From positions 186,001 through 250,000 of the forward strand of contig CAIRGJ010000008.1 of NCBI GenBank assembly GCA_903878085.1: 64,000 nucleotides of DNA. The letters run 5' to 3'. Below the pieces are notes generated by a model. It worked only from the letters and a program-made list of their open reading frames with translations. It was not told the DNA's origin and searched no databases. Source of the stretch: an uncultured Hyphomicrobiales bacterium (GTDB lineage Bacteria; Pseudomonadota; Alphaproteobacteria; Rhizobiales; Xanthobacteraceae). The first letter of the stretch is position 1. Each line of letters starts with the position of its first letter. This document shows positions 1-9,320 of the stretch, piece after piece. The translations under genes were made by a program, and so were the position numbers.

Positions 1-1
1 C

Positions 2-52
2 ACCGCGGCGGCCTACGCCATCGTCGATCGCACCGGGAGCCGGACGCCGTGA
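2..52 (+). CDS. C-terminal end of an upstream gene (partial), possibly a DUF374 acyltransferase
   Basis: Only the last 16 codons are inside the window, ending in TGA at 50-52. The stop overlaps the GTG start of waaA by 4 bases (GTGA), so the two genes are translationally coupled. In related Rhizobiales the gene before waaA is often a lysophospholipid acyltransferase of the DUF374 family; that identity rests on gene order only, because the visible peptide is too short to show a domain. Confidence 0.45.
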   Translation, partial: TAAAYAIVDRTGSRTP

Positions 53-1350
53 GCGACGAACTCACCGTAGCGCTGCGCACCTACCGCCTGATCTCGGCGG
101 CGGTCATGCCGATCGTGCCGCTGCTGCTGGCGCGCCGGGTCAAGCGCGGCAAAGAGGATCGCGAGCGCGTCTCGGAACGGCGCGGCGAGGCCAGCCTGCC
201 GCGGCCGGATGGCGCGCTGATCTGGCTGCACGCGGCCAGCGTCGGCGAACTGGCGAGCGTACTGCCGCTGATCGAGCGCATCAGTTCGCGCGGCGTGAAT
301 GTGCTGGTGACCACCGGCACGGTGACGTCGGGCGGGCTGGCCGAGCAGCGGTTGCCGCGCGGCGTCGTTCATCAATACGTGCCGGTCGATGTGCCATATT
401 ACGTGCGCCGGTTTCTCGGTCATTGGCAGCCCGATCTGGTGCTGTTCGTCGAATCCGATCTGTGGCCGAACATAATGATCGAGACGTCGCAGCGCGGCGT
501 GCCTATGATCCTGGTCAATGCCAGGCTGTCGGAGAATTCGTTCCACCGCTGGCGTCAATTGCCGCGCACCATCGGCAATCTGCTGAAGCGTTTCGATCTG
601 TGCCTGGCGGGCACGCCGGACGACGCCTTGCGTCTGAGCGATCTGGGCGCGCCGCGCGTCGTTACCACCGGCAATCTGAAACTCGACGTGCCGGCGCCGT
701 CCGCCGACGCCACGCAACTCGCGCAATTGACGGATGCCATCGCCGGCCGGCCGGTGATCGCCGCGACATCGACCCATCCCGGTGAAGACGACATCGTCAT
801 CGCGGCGCACAAGCGGTTGACGAGCAGTTTTCCGAATTTGCTGACGCTGATCGCACCGCGCCATCCTGAGCGCGGCGCGACAATCGCCGGGATCGCCGCC
901 GCCGGCTTGAACGTGCGGCTGCGCTCGCGCGGCGAACTGCCCGATGCCACGACCGGCATTTATGTCGCCGACACCATGGGCGAGTTGGGCCTGATCTATC
1001 GTGTCGCGCCGTTGGTGTTTATCGGCGGTTCGCTGGTTCCCCATGGCGGGCAAAATCCGATCGAGGCGGCAAAACTCGGCGCGGCGATCCTGCACGGCCC
1101 GCATGTGTGGAATTTCGCCGAGATCTATGCCGCGCTGGACAAGGCCCATGGCGCCGAGCTGATCACCGACGGCGACCGGCTCACCGCGGGCTTCGGCGCC
1201 TGGCTCAGCGACACCAAGACCGCCGCGCACGTCGCCGGCGTCGGCCGCAACACCGTCGATGCGCTGGGCGGCGCACTCGAGCATACGCTAAAGTCGCTCG
1301 ACCCCTATCTGATGCAGTTGCAACTGCGGCAGCGAGCTTACAATGCGTGA
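49..1350 (+). CDS. waaA: 3-deoxy-D-manno-octulosonic acid (Kdo) transferase
   Basis: This GT-B fold transferase adds Kdo from CMP-Kdo to the lipid A precursor at the inner face of the cytoplasmic membrane. The 433-residue product has the usual family length. A hydrophobic N-terminal helix (residues about 12-28) is followed by the HAASVGE motif (61-67), whose glutamate is the expected catalytic base, and a C-terminal half with a PHGGQNPIEAA sugar-nucleotide-binding motif near residue 330. The GTG start overlaps the upstream stop, and the 3' end overlaps the lpxK start by 8 bases, which places it in a lipid A/Kdo operon. Identification is secure. Whether it adds one or two Kdo residues cannot be told from the sequence. 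Confidence 0.96.
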   Translation: MSDELTVALRTYRLISAAVMPIVPLLLARRVKRGKEDRERVSERRGEASLPRPDGALIWLHAASVGELASVLPLIERISSRGVNVLVTTGTVTSGGLAEQRLPRGVVHQYVPVDVPYYVRRFLGHWQPDLVLFVESDLWPNIMIETSQRGVPMILVNARLSENSFHRWRQLPRTIGNLLKRFDLCLAGTPDDALRLSDLGAPRVVTTGNLKLDVPAPSADATQLAQLTDAIAGRPVIAATSTHPGEDDIVIAAHKRLTSSFPNLLTLIAPRHPERGATIAGIAAAGLNVRLRSRGELPDATTGIYVADTMGELGLIYRVAPLVFIGGSLVPHGGQNPIEAAKLGAAILHGPHVWNFAEIYAALDKAHGAELITDGDRLTAGFGAWLSDTKTAAHVAGVGRNTVDALGGALEHTLKSLDPYLMQLQLRQRAYNA

Positions 1351-2368
1351 TCCGGCCTTCTGGTGGCGCGACGGCTCGTTTATTGCGGGCTTGCTCGCAC
1401 CGCTGGGCGCCGTCTATGGCGCCATCGCCGCACGGCGTATGGCCAAGACAGGCGCGCGCGCCGGCGTGCCGGTGATCTGCGTCGGCAATTTCACCCTCGG
1501 CGGCGCCGGCAAGACGCCGACCGCGATGTGGCTCGCCAAGACATTGAAGGCGGCGGGCGAGCAGCCGTGCTGCCTGAGCCGCGGCTATGGCGGCAGCGAT
1601 GCGGGGCCAAAGCTGGTCGATCCGCAGACCGACGCCGCCTCGCAGGTCGGCGACGAGGCGCTGCTGCTGGCGCGCGTCGCACCGACCATCGTCTCGCGCG
1701 ACCGCGTGGCGGGCGCGCTGGCGGCCACCGCGACCGGCGCCAGCGTCATCGTCATGGACGACGGCTTGCAGAATGCGTCGTTGCTAAAGGACTTCACGCT
1801 CGCGGTGGTCGATGGACGGCGCGGCGTCGGCAACGGCTACGTGTTTCCCGCCGGACCGTTGCGCGCGCCGCTCGACGCGCAACTCGCGCGCTGCGACGCG
1901 CTGCTGATCATTGGCGATGCGCAACATGCGGCCGGCGTAATCGCCGCCGCTGGCAAGCGGCCGATTTTCCACGGCCGGCTGGTGCCTGACCCGGCCGCGC
2001 TGACAGCGCTGAAGAGCCGCAACGTGTTTGCCTTCGCCGGCATCGGCGATCCGGAGAAATTTTTCGCCACGCTGATGCAGGCCGGCATCGCCGTCACGCA
2101 ACGCAAGGCCTTCGCCGACCATCATCGCTTCAGCGGCGAGGAAGCAGCCGGACTGGTGATGCAGGCCGAGCACGAAGGGTTGACGCTTCTGACCACGGAA
2201 AAAGATCACGCGCGCATGGCGGGCGATCCCGCCCTCGCCGCGCTGGCGGAACGCGCCCAGGTGTTGCCGGTGACGCTGGTGGTGGACGAGGCCGAACGAT
2301 TGCGCGCGTTGGCGCTCGGAAAAATCGGCAAGCCGATTAGCGGCCATTATTTGCCCGCTTTGCCCTGA
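1343..2368 (+). CDS. lpxK: tetraacyldisaccharide 4'-kinase
   Basis: LpxK phosphorylates the 4' position of the tetraacyldisaccharide 1-phosphate lipid A precursor, using ATP at the cytoplasmic membrane. The 341-residue protein has a hydrophobic N-terminal segment (about 12-30), a P-loop GGAGKT at residues 53-58 preceded by the family sequence VGNFTLGG, and a DDGLQN motif in the N-terminal half. It starts inside the last codons of waaA, so both are probably made from one mRNA. Its 3' end overlaps the oppositely directed DUF2093 gene by 22 bases. Length and motifs match the family with no defect visible. Confidence 0.96.
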   Translation: MRDPAFWWRDGSFIAGLLAPLGAVYGAIAARRMAKTGARAGVPVICVGNFTLGGAGKTPTAMWLAKTLKAAGEQPCCLSRGYGGSDAGPKLVDPQTDAASQVGDEALLLARVAPTIVSRDRVAGALAATATGASVIVMDDGLQNASLLKDFTLAVVDGRRGVGNGYVFPAGPLRAPLDAQLARCDALLIIGDAQHAAGVIAAAGKRPIFHGRLVPDPAALTALKSRNVFAFAGIGDPEKFFATLMQAGIAVTQRKAFADHHRFSGEEAAGLVMQAEHEGLTLLTTEKDHARMAGDPALAALAERAQVLPVTLVVDEAERLRALALGKIGKPISGHYLPALP

Positions 2369-2571
2369 ACGCGCTGCAGCACCAGTTCGGGCGAGGCGTA
2401 AGCTTCCTGCAAATCGACGCTCCAGTATTTGAGCTCTTCGAGCGGGATCGGAACGCCGGTCACCGCGCAGCGCACGAAGGCGCCGGGGCGCGCGACACGG
2501 AAATCGCCGTCGAGGTATTTGACCTCGGCCTCGCCGTTCATCGGCGACGAGCGGTCGTAACGATTAAGCAC
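2347..2571 (-). CDS. DUF2093 family protein
   Basis: This is a 74-residue cytoplasmic protein with the alphaproteobacterial DUF2093 signature: KYLDGDFRV, RPGAFVRCAVTG.PIPL.EL.YW and a following QEAY segment. I chose the GTG at 2571, rather than an upstream ATG or an internal ATG, because GGAGG lies 6 bases ahead of it and the resulting length fits the family. Genes of this family commonly lie beside lpxK, as here, convergent with it and overlapping its 3' end. The function is unknown; the CAVTG.PI segment may bind metal or nucleic acid, but that is speculation. Confidence 0.85.
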   Translation of the reverse strand: MLNRYDRSSPMNGEAEVKYLDGDFRVARPGAFVRCAVTGVPIPLEELKYWSVDLQEAYASPELVLQRVQGKAGK

Positions 2572-2662
2572 TGGCGGCCTCCGATCTCGCCCGTTGCGGG
2601 CGGCGTTCACGGCAAAGATAGTCGTTCGGCGGCGAAAACGAAACCCTCGAAAAGCAGCGAGT

Positions 2663-4231
2663 TTAGGCGCCGAACAGACTGCCCTGCCCGCCCGAACCCT
2701 CGCCGCCGCGCGAACGCGGCTTTATCGCCGGTTTAGGCGTCGCGGCTGGCGGTGATGCGGGTGCTGCGCCTTCGCCATTCGCCACCGCACCGACGCGGCC
2801 GTCGGCGAATTCGATGTCCAGCCGCATGCCGGCGCCGACCGCGGCGGCGGAACGCAGCGGATGGCCGTCGCCGTCGCGCACCAGCGCGAAGCCGCGCTTG
2901 AGCACCTCGCGGTAGGAAAATGCCGACAACAGCCGTTCGGCACGCTCGACGCGCGCGCCGTGCTGCCTGAGTAGCGCCAGGGTGGCGCGTTGCGCGCGCT
3001 CACTGAGCCCAACCACGCGGTCGCGGTGGCGCGCCAGCCGCACCCGGTGCGCCTGCGCGTTGGCGACCAGGCCGGAATTCAGACGCCGGTTCAAACTCTC
3101 GTAACGCTCGCGCCGCCGCTCGACGTTCGTGCGCAACAACTGCGGCGCCAGCCGGCCGGCGATGCGGAAATATTGGGTGTGATGGATTTGCGCATTGGCG
3201 CTGAGCGCGCGCGGCAACCGCTCCGCCAGACCGTCGAGCTGCTGGCGCGGCGCGGCGAGCGGATCTTTCGGCAGCGCGCGCACGACCGAACGCAACTCAG
3301 CCCAGCGTGCTTCCTGCGACCTGTTCCACACGGCGAATGCGCGGCGAGCCTTGCTCATGACTTCGGCGATGAGTTCGCTACGCACCGGCACCGCCATTTC
3401 GGCGGCGGCGGTCGGCGTCGGCGCGCGCCGGTCGGAAGCAAAATCGATCAGCGTGATGTCGGTCTCGTGGCCGACCGCGGAAATCAGCGGCACCATGCTG
3501 GCGGCCGCCGCGCGCACCACGATCTCCTCGTTGAACGACCACAGGTCTTCAAGCGAGCCGCCGCCGCGCGCGACGATGATCAGATCGGGCCGCGGCAGCG
3601 CGCCGCCCTCGGGCAGCGCGTTGAAGCCGTTGATGGCGTTGGCGACCTCGGCGGCGGACGCCTCGCCCTGCACCCGCACCGGCCACACCAGCACGCGGCG
3701 CGGAAAGCGGTCCGCCAAGCGATGCAGAATGTCGCGGATTACCGCGCCGGTCGGCGACGTCACCACGCCGATCACGTCGGGCAGAAATGGAATGAGCTGC
3801 TTGCGCGCTTCGTCGAACAGGCCTTCGGCGGCGAGCTTCTTCTTGCGCTCTTCCAGGAGCTTCATCAGTGCGCCGACGCCGGCCGGCTCCAGCGTGTCGA
3901 TCACCAGCTGATATTTCGACGAGCCCGGGAAGGTCGTGAGCTTGCCGGAGACGATGACGTCGAGCCCCTCTTCGGGCTTGACCCGCATGCGGCCCCAGAC
4001 GCCCTTCCAGATCACGCCTTCCAGCACCGCCTTCTCGTCCTTGAGACGGAAATAGCAGTGGCCGGACGGCGACGGCCCCTTGAATCCGGATACCTCACCC
4101 CGCACGCGGACATAGCCGTAGGCATCCTCGACCGTGCGCTTGAGCGCCGCCGACAGTTCGGAAACCGACCATTCCGGGACGTTTGCCGCCGTTCCCGGGG
4201 GTGTTTCGCCGCTGATTCTGCTGCTCGCCAT
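2663..4231 (-). CDS. xseA: exodeoxyribonuclease VII large subunit
   Basis: XseA is the catalytic subunit of exonuclease VII, which with XseB degrades single-stranded DNA into oligonucleotides. The 522-residue product begins with an OB-fold domain ([16 protein letters not shown]...[10 protein letters not shown], about residues 18-60). The catalytic core follows with [30 protein letters not shown] and [14 protein letters not shown], then a long arginine-rich helical region and a variable Pro/Lys-rich tail (about 490-522). The start at 4231 is the last Met before the conserved domain. No xseB is visible nearby. The gene is divergent from the zinc-ribbon gene at 4336. Confidence 0.95.
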   Translation of the reverse strand: MASSRISGETPPGTAANVPEWSVSELSAALKRTVEDAYGYVRVRGEVSGFKGPSPSGHCYFRLKDEKAVLEGVIWKGVWGRMRVKPEEGLDVIVSGKLTTFPGSSKYQLVIDTLEPAGVGALMKLLEERKKKLAAEGLFDEARKQLIPFLPDVIGVVTSPTGAVIRDILHRLADRFPRRVLVWPVRVQGEASAAEVANAINGFNALPEGGALPRPDLIIVARGGGSLEDLWSFNEEIVVRAAAASMVPLISAVGHETDITLIDFASDRRAPTPTAAAEMAVPVRSELIAEVMSKARRAFAVWNRSQEARWAELRSVVRALPKDPLAAPRQQLDGLAERLPRALSANAQIHHTQYFRIAGRLAPQLLRTNVERRRERYESLNRRLNSGLVANAQAHRVRLARHRDRVVGLSERAQRATLALLRQHGARVERAERLLSAFSYREVLKRGFALVRDGDGHPLRSAAAVGAGMRLDIEFADGRVGAVANGEGAAPASPPAATPKPAIKPRSRGGEGSGGQGSLFGA

Positions 4232-4335
4232 GCTGAGACGGTATACGACCCTTGCGCCGAAGTGGAAATATGGCCCCTTCCCTCTCACTTTTTATCAATG
4301 GTTTTGGGCGATCTTTGGCGCTCGGAGGCCAAGCC

Positions 4336-4569
4336 ATGCTCAATCCGCACGAGAAAGAACTCGAAGCAACCAGGGTCCGGGTGCGCTGCCCGGACTGCCG
4401 GATTACGTTTCACGAGCGGCTCAACCGCGTGATCCACGGCGACGGCGTCAAATGTCCGACCTGCCATGAAGTGCTGCGCTTCCAGGGCATCGGCCATATC
4501 CACGAGCACGACAGCCTCGCCGACTATATCCACCACGTCGAAGAACGCACCAGCCACCCGCATTTCTAG
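4336..4569 (+). CDS. small zinc-ribbon protein, function unknown
   Basis: This 77-residue protein carries two CxxC knuckles, CPDC (about residues 18-21) and CPTC (about 44-47), separated by a basic, histidine-containing stretch. That spacing is typical of a zinc ribbon. The C-terminal third is rich in His, Glu and Asp (HIHEHDSLADYIHHVEE) and could also bind metal. The ATG at 4336 has GGAGG about 9 bases upstream, so the in-frame codons before it are unlikely to be translated. It is divergent from xseA and precedes purD by 94 bases. I do not recognise a named family. Confidence 0.75.
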   Translation: MLNPHEKELEATRVRVRCPDCRITFHERLNRVIHGDGVKCPTCHEVLRFQGIGHIHEHDSLADYIHHVEERTSHPHF

Positions 4570-4663
4570 CGGTCGCGCCAACGCCCCTGTCGACAAATGG
4601 CAGCGGCCTCTTGCCGTCTTATGGCCCGCCCGCTAACCCACACCGGGAGCGGGCAAGCGCATC

Positions 4664-5944
4664 ATGAACATTCTCATTCTCGGTTCCGGCGGCCGCGAGC
4701 ACGCGCTGGCCTGGAAGATGGCGGCCAGCCCGCTGGCCGACAAACTGTATTGCGCGCCCGGCAATGCCGGCATCACCCGCGACGCCGAATGCGTGGCGCT
4801 CGATGTCGCCGACCACAAAGCGGTGATCGCGTTCTGCCAACAGGCCAAGATCGATCTGGTGGTGGTCGGGCCGGAAGTGCCGCTGTGCGCCGGCATTGTC
4901 GACGACCTGGAGAAAGCCGGCATCAAGGCGTTCGGCCCGAGCAAATGGGCAGCAAGGCTGGAAGGCTCCAAGGGCTTCACCAAGGACCTGTGCAAGGCCA
5001 ACAAGATTCCGACCGCGGCCTATGAGCGTTTCAAGGGCGCAGGCGCCGCGAAAGACTACGTGCGCCAACATGGCGCGCCGATCGTGGTGAAGGCCGACGG
5101 TCTTGCCGCCGGCAAAGGCGTCGTGGTCGCGGAGACGATTGCCGAAGCCGAAGCCGCCATCGACATGATGTTCGACGGCGGTCTTGGGCAACCGGCTTGG
5201 GAGATCGTGATCGAAGATTGTCTTGTCGGCGAAGAAGCCTCCTTTTTCGCGCTGTGCGACGGCGAGAGCGCGATCCAGCTTGCTTCGGCGCAAGACCACA
5301 AGCGCGTCGGCGATGGCGACAAGGGACCAAACACCGGCGGCATGGGCGCCTATTCGCCGGCGCCGATCATGACGCCCGAAATGAATCAACGCGTGATGGA
5401 TGAGATCATCCTGCCGACCGTGCGCGCCATGAAAGCAATGGGCGCGCCCTACAAAGGCGTGCTGTTTGCCGGATTGATGATCACCAAAGATGGCCCGCAG
5501 TTGATCGAATACAATGTGCGGTTTGGCGATCCGGAAACGCAGGTGCTGATGCTGCGCCTGATGTCGGACCTGGTGCCGGCGCTCTTGGCGGCGCGCGACG
5601 GCCAACTCAAGAATTTCGATTTGCGCTGGTACCCGGACGCGGCGCTCACCGTCGTGATGGCGGCGAAGGGTTATCCCGGTGCCTACCAGAAGAGGACTTT
5701 GATCGAAGGCCTCGACGAAGCCGCACAAGTGGACGGCGTGGAGATTTTTCACGCCGGCACCATCGCCAAAATTGGGGATGCGCGTATTTATGCGAACGGT
5801 GGACGCGTGCTGAATATTTGTGCGCGCGGCAAAAATGTAGGCGAAGCACAGCGACGCGCTTACGCCGCAATCGATAAAATAAAGTGGCCGGAAGGTTTTT
5901 GCCGCCGCGATATCGGCTGGCAGGCGATTGCGCGCGAGAAATAA
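4664..5944 (+). CDS. purD: phosphoribosylamine--glycine ligase (GAR synthetase)
   Basis: PurD joins 5-phosphoribosylamine and glycine with ATP, the second step of purine biosynthesis. The 426-residue product has the full ATP-grasp layout. An N-terminal GSGGREHAL motif (residues 7-15) is followed by the [13 protein letters not shown] region, [11 protein letters not shown] in the ATP-grasp domain, and the metal-binding [10 protein letters not shown] near residue 285. The C-terminal domain runs to the end with no truncation. The ATG at 4664 has a purine-rich GGGAGCGGG upstream. It appears to be monocistronic. Confidence 0.97.
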   Translation: MNILILGSGGREHALAWKMAASPLADKLYCAPGNAGITRDAECVALDVADHKAVIAFCQQAKIDLVVVGPEVPLCAGIVDDLEKAGIKAFGPSKWAARLEGSKGFTKDLCKANKIPTAAYERFKGAGAAKDYVRQHGAPIVVKADGLAAGKGVVVAETIAEAEAAIDMMFDGGLGQPAWEIVIEDCLVGEEASFFALCDGESAIQLASAQDHKRVGDGDKGPNTGGMGAYSPAPIMTPEMNQRVMDEIILPTVRAMKAMGAPYKGVLFAGLMITKDGPQLIEYNVRFGDPETQVLMLRLMSDLVPALLAARDGQLKNFDLRWYPDAALTVVMAAKGYPGAYQKRTLIEGLDEAAQVDGVEIFHAGTIAKIGDARIYANGGRVLNICARGKNVGEAQRRAYAAIDKIKWPEGFCRRDIGWQAIAREK

Positions 5945-6128
5945 ATTCGACGTAAAAGATTAATTACATTTTGGACATGCCACGACTGTGGCGAAATCGC
6001 GTTTCATCCGCAAACTTAGACTAACGACCAAATCGAATTCGGCATGCATTCCATGCATCGACGTCGATGGCACGTCGCGAAATAAAAACTATTTGTGACG
6101 CAAGGGCGACGAAGCAGGAGATTCGATC
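5945..6128. promoter_or_regulatory. AT-rich intergenic leader before the small exported protein
   Basis: This 184-base gap is clearly more AT-rich than the flanking genes and presumably carries the promoter of the gene at 6129. It contains short palindromes such as ATGCAT-TCC-ATGCAT around 6045-6060 and an AGGAG ribosome-binding site about 10 bases before the ATG. I could not fix a convincing -35/-10 pair. Confidence 0.35.
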
Positions 6129-6377
6129 ATGAAGAAATTCGTTATTGGTGCGTCATTGGTTTTGGCAATGGCGGCAACGCCGGCCCTCGCCAAGAGTCAT
6201 TCCCACGTCTCGGCCGATCAGACCTACGCCGCCGCGAACAGCGAGCCGGTTACCGCCGACGAAAGCGGACTGACCGTCAAAGGCCCGGCGGTGATCTCGT
6301 TCGACCAGTACCGCGGCTGGGATCCGGATCCGAACATTCGCTTCCAGTTGCTGCGCGACCCCAACCTCGCGCCCTAA
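6129..6377 (+). CDS. small exported protein, function unknown
   Basis: The 82-residue product has a clear Sec signal peptide (MKKFVIGASLVLAMAATPALA, cleavage expected after ALA at about residue 21). The mature peptide of about 61 residues has no cysteine and ends QYRGWDPDPNIRFQLLRDPNLAP. It has its own ribosome-binding site and an excellent rho-independent terminator 24 bases after the stop, so it is a self-contained transcription unit. The mature protein is probably periplasmic. I do not recognise a family; orthologues in related genomes would be the test of whether the mature region is conserved. Confidence 0.7.
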   Translation: MKKFVIGASLVLAMAATPALAKSHSHVSADQTYAAANSEPVTADESGLTVKGPAVISFDQYRGWDPDPNIRFQLLRDPNLAP

Positions 6378-6400
6378 AGCTCGCCAAATCCGGCAACGAC

Positions 6401-6430
6401 AAGGCCCGGCGGCAACGCCGGGCCTTGTTT
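6401..6430 (+). terminator. rho-independent terminator
   Basis: A perfect 11-bp GC-rich stem (6401-6411 paired with 6416-6426) closes a GCAA tetraloop and is followed by GTTT. It sits 24 bases after the stop of the small exported-protein gene and should end that transcript. Confidence 0.85.
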
Positions 6431-6500
6431 CGCGTGCGCGGCTGTCAACGCGCGGTCTGAGCGGGCATAATGCGGCTGTTGCCGTTATGCCGAGGTGCTC

Positions 6501-7406
6501 ATGCCCACCCTTGCCGATCTCTTTCCCGGCTTTGCCACGCACGCGATCGACACGTCGGTCGGTAAAATATTTGCGCGCAGCGGCGGCAGCGGCCCGCCGC
6601 TGTTGCTGCTGCACGGCTACACGCAAACCCATGTGATGTGGCACCGCGTCGCGCCGGTGCTGGCGCAACGCTTCTCGCTGGTGATGCCCGATCTGCCCGG
6701 CTACGGCCAGTCGGCCATTCCGCAAGCCGATGCCGACCACGCGCCCTACGACAAGCGCTCGATGGCCCGCGTGATGGTCGAGGTCATGGACGCATTCGGC
6801 CACCCGCGCTTTCGGCTGGCCGGGCACGACCGCGGCGGCCGTGTCGCCTACCGGCTGGCGCTGGATCACGGACCGCGTGTCGAGCGCATGGCGACGCTCG
6901 ACATCGTCCCGACCTACGACATGTGGCACGGCATGGACCGCAACATGGCGATGAAGATCTGGCACTGGCCGTTTTTGGCGCAGCCGGCGCCGCTGCCGGA
7001 AATGCTGATCGAGAAAGCGCCGGTCGAATATCTGGAATGGAAGATGGCGAGCTGGACCAAGGCGAAAAATTTGTCCGCCTTCGACCCGCGCGCGATGGAG
7101 CATTATCGCGTGGCGTTTTCCGACCCCGAGCGCATCCACGCCCACTGCGAGGATTACCGCGCCGGCTTCGGCGCCGATTTCACCAACGACGAGGCCGACC
7201 GCGCCGCGGGCAAAACGATCGACTGCTCGTTTTTGGCGCTGTGGGGCGGCGTCGGCATCGCCAACGAAACCGGCAAGCCGCTCAATATCTGGCGGCAATG
7301 GGCGCCGAAGGCGGAGGGCCAGCCGATTGACTCCGGCCACTTCCTCGCCGAGGAAAGCCCCGACGCCACCGCCCAAGCGCTGCTAGAGTTCTTCAGTCGC
7401 GCATAA
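6501..7406 (+). CDS. alpha/beta-hydrolase, haloacetate (fluoroacetate) dehalogenase family
   Basis: The product is predicted to be a cytoplasmic alpha/beta-hydrolase that hydrolyses haloacetates through an aspartyl-ester intermediate. With the start at ATG 6501 (GAGG about 5 bases upstream) it has 301 residues. The nucleophile motif is GHDRGGRV with D110, carboxylate-binding R111 and R114, acid D134 and catalytic H280. The halide pocket H155-W156 and Y219 (in CEDYRAG) is complete. These positions coincide with the numbering I recall for the R. palustris enzyme RPA1163, so the fold and active site look intact. No dedicated regulator is adjacent. A cupin protein and a phosphotransferase follow on the same strand. 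The true substrate could be another short 2-halo acid. Confidence 0.88.
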   Translation: MPTLADLFPGFATHAIDTSVGKIFARSGGSGPPLLLLHGYTQTHVMWHRVAPVLAQRFSLVMPDLPGYGQSAIPQADADHAPYDKRSMARVMVEVMDAFGHPRFRLAGHDRGGRVAYRLALDHGPRVERMATLDIVPTYDMWHGMDRNMAMKIWHWPFLAQPAPLPEMLIEKAPVEYLEWKMASWTKAKNLSAFDPRAMEHYRVAFSDPERIHAHCEDYRAGFGADFTNDEADRAAGKTIDCSFLALWGGVGIANETGKPLNIWRQWAPKAEGQPIDSGHFLAEESPDATAQALLEFFSRA

Positions 7407-7453
7407 TTGTCATTCCGGGGCACACCGGAAGGCCGATAACAAGGAGGACCTGA

Positions 7454-8116
7454 ATGCATCCCGTGCTTCGGCTTTACGAAGATGTCCTGTCCAGCGCTGA
7501 GAACGTCGAGTTCCGCCTGGCGCCGCTGCCGCGCTTTATTTACGTGGCGCACGGCACCGCCACCATCGACGGCAAGACGCTGATCGAGGGCGAGGCCTGG
7601 CAGGGCGACGGCGCCACCACCGTGAAGCCCGGCCCGGCCGGCGTCACCTGCTGGCGCTGGGAACTGGCGCGCGGCGACCGCGGCAGCACTTTGGCCTGCG
7701 CCCCCGGCATGACCACCCGCGAGAAAATGTCGGCTTACCTGGAAACCGCGCCGAAGGGCGATTGGCTGATGCGCGGCGACAGCGTCGCCTTCCCGCCCGG
7801 CGGCTGCGCCTTTCTGCACAGCCACCAGGGCCCCGGCATCCGCTGCCTGGTCGAAGGCGGCATCCGCATCGACACCCACGGCCGCTCGACCTCCTATGGA
7901 CCGGGCAGCGCCTGGTATGAATCCGGACCCGACGCGGTGTTCGCGCAAGCCGCATTAGACAAGCCCAGCCGTTTCGTCCGCGTCATGATCCTGCCGCGGG
8001 AACTGCTCGGCAAAAGCTCGATCAGTTATGTCAACGAGGAAGACAAGGCCAAGCCGAAGACGCAGAGCTACAAGATCTTCGCCGACGCGCCGGTCGCTTT
8101 CGATGGCAAGAAGTGA
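7454..8116 (+). CDS. cupin-domain protein
   Basis: A 220-residue protein with two cupin-like beta-barrel segments. The first half contains FIYVAHGTATIDGKTLIEGEAWQGDGATTVKPGPAG and the second GCAFLHSHQGPGIRCLVEGGIRIDTHGRSTSYGPGSAWYESGPDAVFA. The HSHQ pair and the downstream H of the second half are plausible metal ligands, while the first barrel lacks a full metal-binding set. The ATG has AAGGAGG about 6 bases upstream. It lies 47 bases after the dehalogenase-like gene and 12 bases before the phosphotransferase gene, so it may share their transcript. Substrate and role are unknown. Confidence 0.75.
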   Translation: MHPVLRLYEDVLSSAENVEFRLAPLPRFIYVAHGTATIDGKTLIEGEAWQGDGATTVKPGPAGVTCWRWELARGDRGSTLACAPGMTTREKMSAYLETAPKGDWLMRGDSVAFPPGGCAFLHSHQGPGIRCLVEGGIRIDTHGRSTSYGPGSAWYESGPDAVFAQAALDKPSRFVRVMILPRELLGKSSISYVNEEDKAKPKTQSYKIFADAPVAFDGKK

Positions 8117-8128
8117 CGACGCGAAAAA

Positions 8129-9205
8129 ATGACCATCGACCGCCAGCAGGTTTTCTCCGGCACCAAGGAAGCGGCGGGAACGCTGCGTATCGATGAAGCG
8201 CGGCTTGAAAATTATCTGACGCGCCAGGTGAAAGGCTTCGCCGGGCCGCTGACGATCAAGCAATTCAAGGGCGGCCAGTCGAACCCGACTTATCTCTTGG
8301 AGACGCCGGCGCGGCGTTATGTGTTGCGCCGCAAGCCGCCCGGCAAGCTGCTGCCGTCGGCGCACGCGGTCGACCGCGAATTCCGCGTCATCAGCGCGCT
8401 GCACGCCCAGGCCTTTCCCGTTGCCGAGCCGCTGGTCTATTGCGCCGATGAGGCCGTCGCCGGCACGCCGTTTTATGTCATGGGTTTTGCCGACGGCCGC
8501 GTGTTCTGGGAGCCGCAAATGCCCGGCTCGAACCCGGACGAGCGCGCCGCGGTTTATGACGCGATGAACGCGACCATCGCCCGGCTGCACGCGTTCGATC
8601 CGGCCGCCATCGGCCTGGGCGATTTCGGCCGCGGCGAGAACTACGTCGCTCGCCAGGTCGATCGCTGGTCGAAGCAATACCGCGCCTCGGAGACCGACAA
8701 GATCGACGCCATGGAGCGGCTGATCGAATGGCTGCCTTCGCATATTCCGCCCGCCGGCAAGCCGACGCTGGTGCATGGCGACTACCGCATCGATAATCTC
8801 ATTGTCGCGCGCGACGCGCCCGAGATTATCGCGGTGCTGGATTGGGAATTATCGACGCTCGGCGATCCGCTGGCCGATTTCACCTATCATCTGATGGCCT
8901 GGCACATGCCGCACTCCGACAGCGCCGCCGGCACGGGCACGCTGGTTGGTCACGACATCGCGGCGTTGGGGATTCCGTCGATGGCGGATTACGTCGCGTC
9001 TTACGTGGCGCGCACCGGGCTCGATCCGCGGCCGCATCTGCCGGTATACCTCGCCTATAATTTCTTCCGCATCGCCGCCATTTTGCAGGGCATCATCGGC
9101 CGCGTGCGTGATGGCACCGCGACGTCGGAATTCGCCCCAGCCAAAGCCGAGATGATCCGCCCGCTGGCCGACAAGGCTTGGGACTTCGCGCGCGCCGCCG
9201 GCTGA
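8129..9205 (+). CDS. phosphotransferase of the APH / acyl-CoA-dehydrogenase-associated family
   Basis: This 358-residue protein has the aminoglycoside-phosphotransferase kinase fold. There is an N-terminal glycine-rich GGQSNPTYLLET segment, a lysine-containing YVLRRKPPGKLLPSAHAVDREF segment, the catalytic loop LVHGDYRIDNLI (near residue 215) and the metal-binding DWELSTLGDPLADF. That subgroup resembles the kinase domain of ACAD10-like proteins, which act on hydroxyacyl-CoA derivatives rather than antibiotics. An antibiotic-resistance role is therefore unlikely. It is the third gene of a same-strand group with the hydrolase and cupin genes; a shared catabolic role is inference. Confidence 0.82.
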   Translation: MTIDRQQVFSGTKEAAGTLRIDEARLENYLTRQVKGFAGPLTIKQFKGGQSNPTYLLETPARRYVLRRKPPGKLLPSAHAVDREFRVISALHAQAFPVAEPLVYCADEAVAGTPFYVMGFADGRVFWEPQMPGSNPDERAAVYDAMNATIARLHAFDPAAIGLGDFGRGENYVARQVDRWSKQYRASETDKIDAMERLIEWLPSHIPPAGKPTLVHGDYRIDNLIVARDAPEIIAVLDWELSTLGDPLADFTYHLMAWHMPHSDSAAGTGTLVGHDIAALGIPSMADYVASYVARTGLDPRPHLPVYLAYNFFRIAAILQGIIGRVRDGTATSEFAPAKAEMIRPLADKAWDFARAAG

Positions 9206-9320
9206 CGGTAAAATTTAAGGTCAACGAAACCTTGACGCGCTGCGCCGCATTTCACGGCATCGCGGAGCGCTTCGGTGAGGCCTGGCCGCTACGGTGACCC
9301 CAACGAGAAAAGGGTTCTCC

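Noticed and set aside
13..1284. A 423-codon open frame on the minus strand opposite waaA
   Set aside because: It lies antisense to a fully conserved waaA, has the Arg/Gln/His-rich composition of a high-GC shadow frame and shows no domain.
8129..9205. Antibiotic-resistance aminoglycoside phosphotransferase
   Set aside because: The kinase motifs belong to the ACAD10-like/acyl-CoA-associated subgroup found in core metabolism, and nothing mobile or resistance-related is adjacent.
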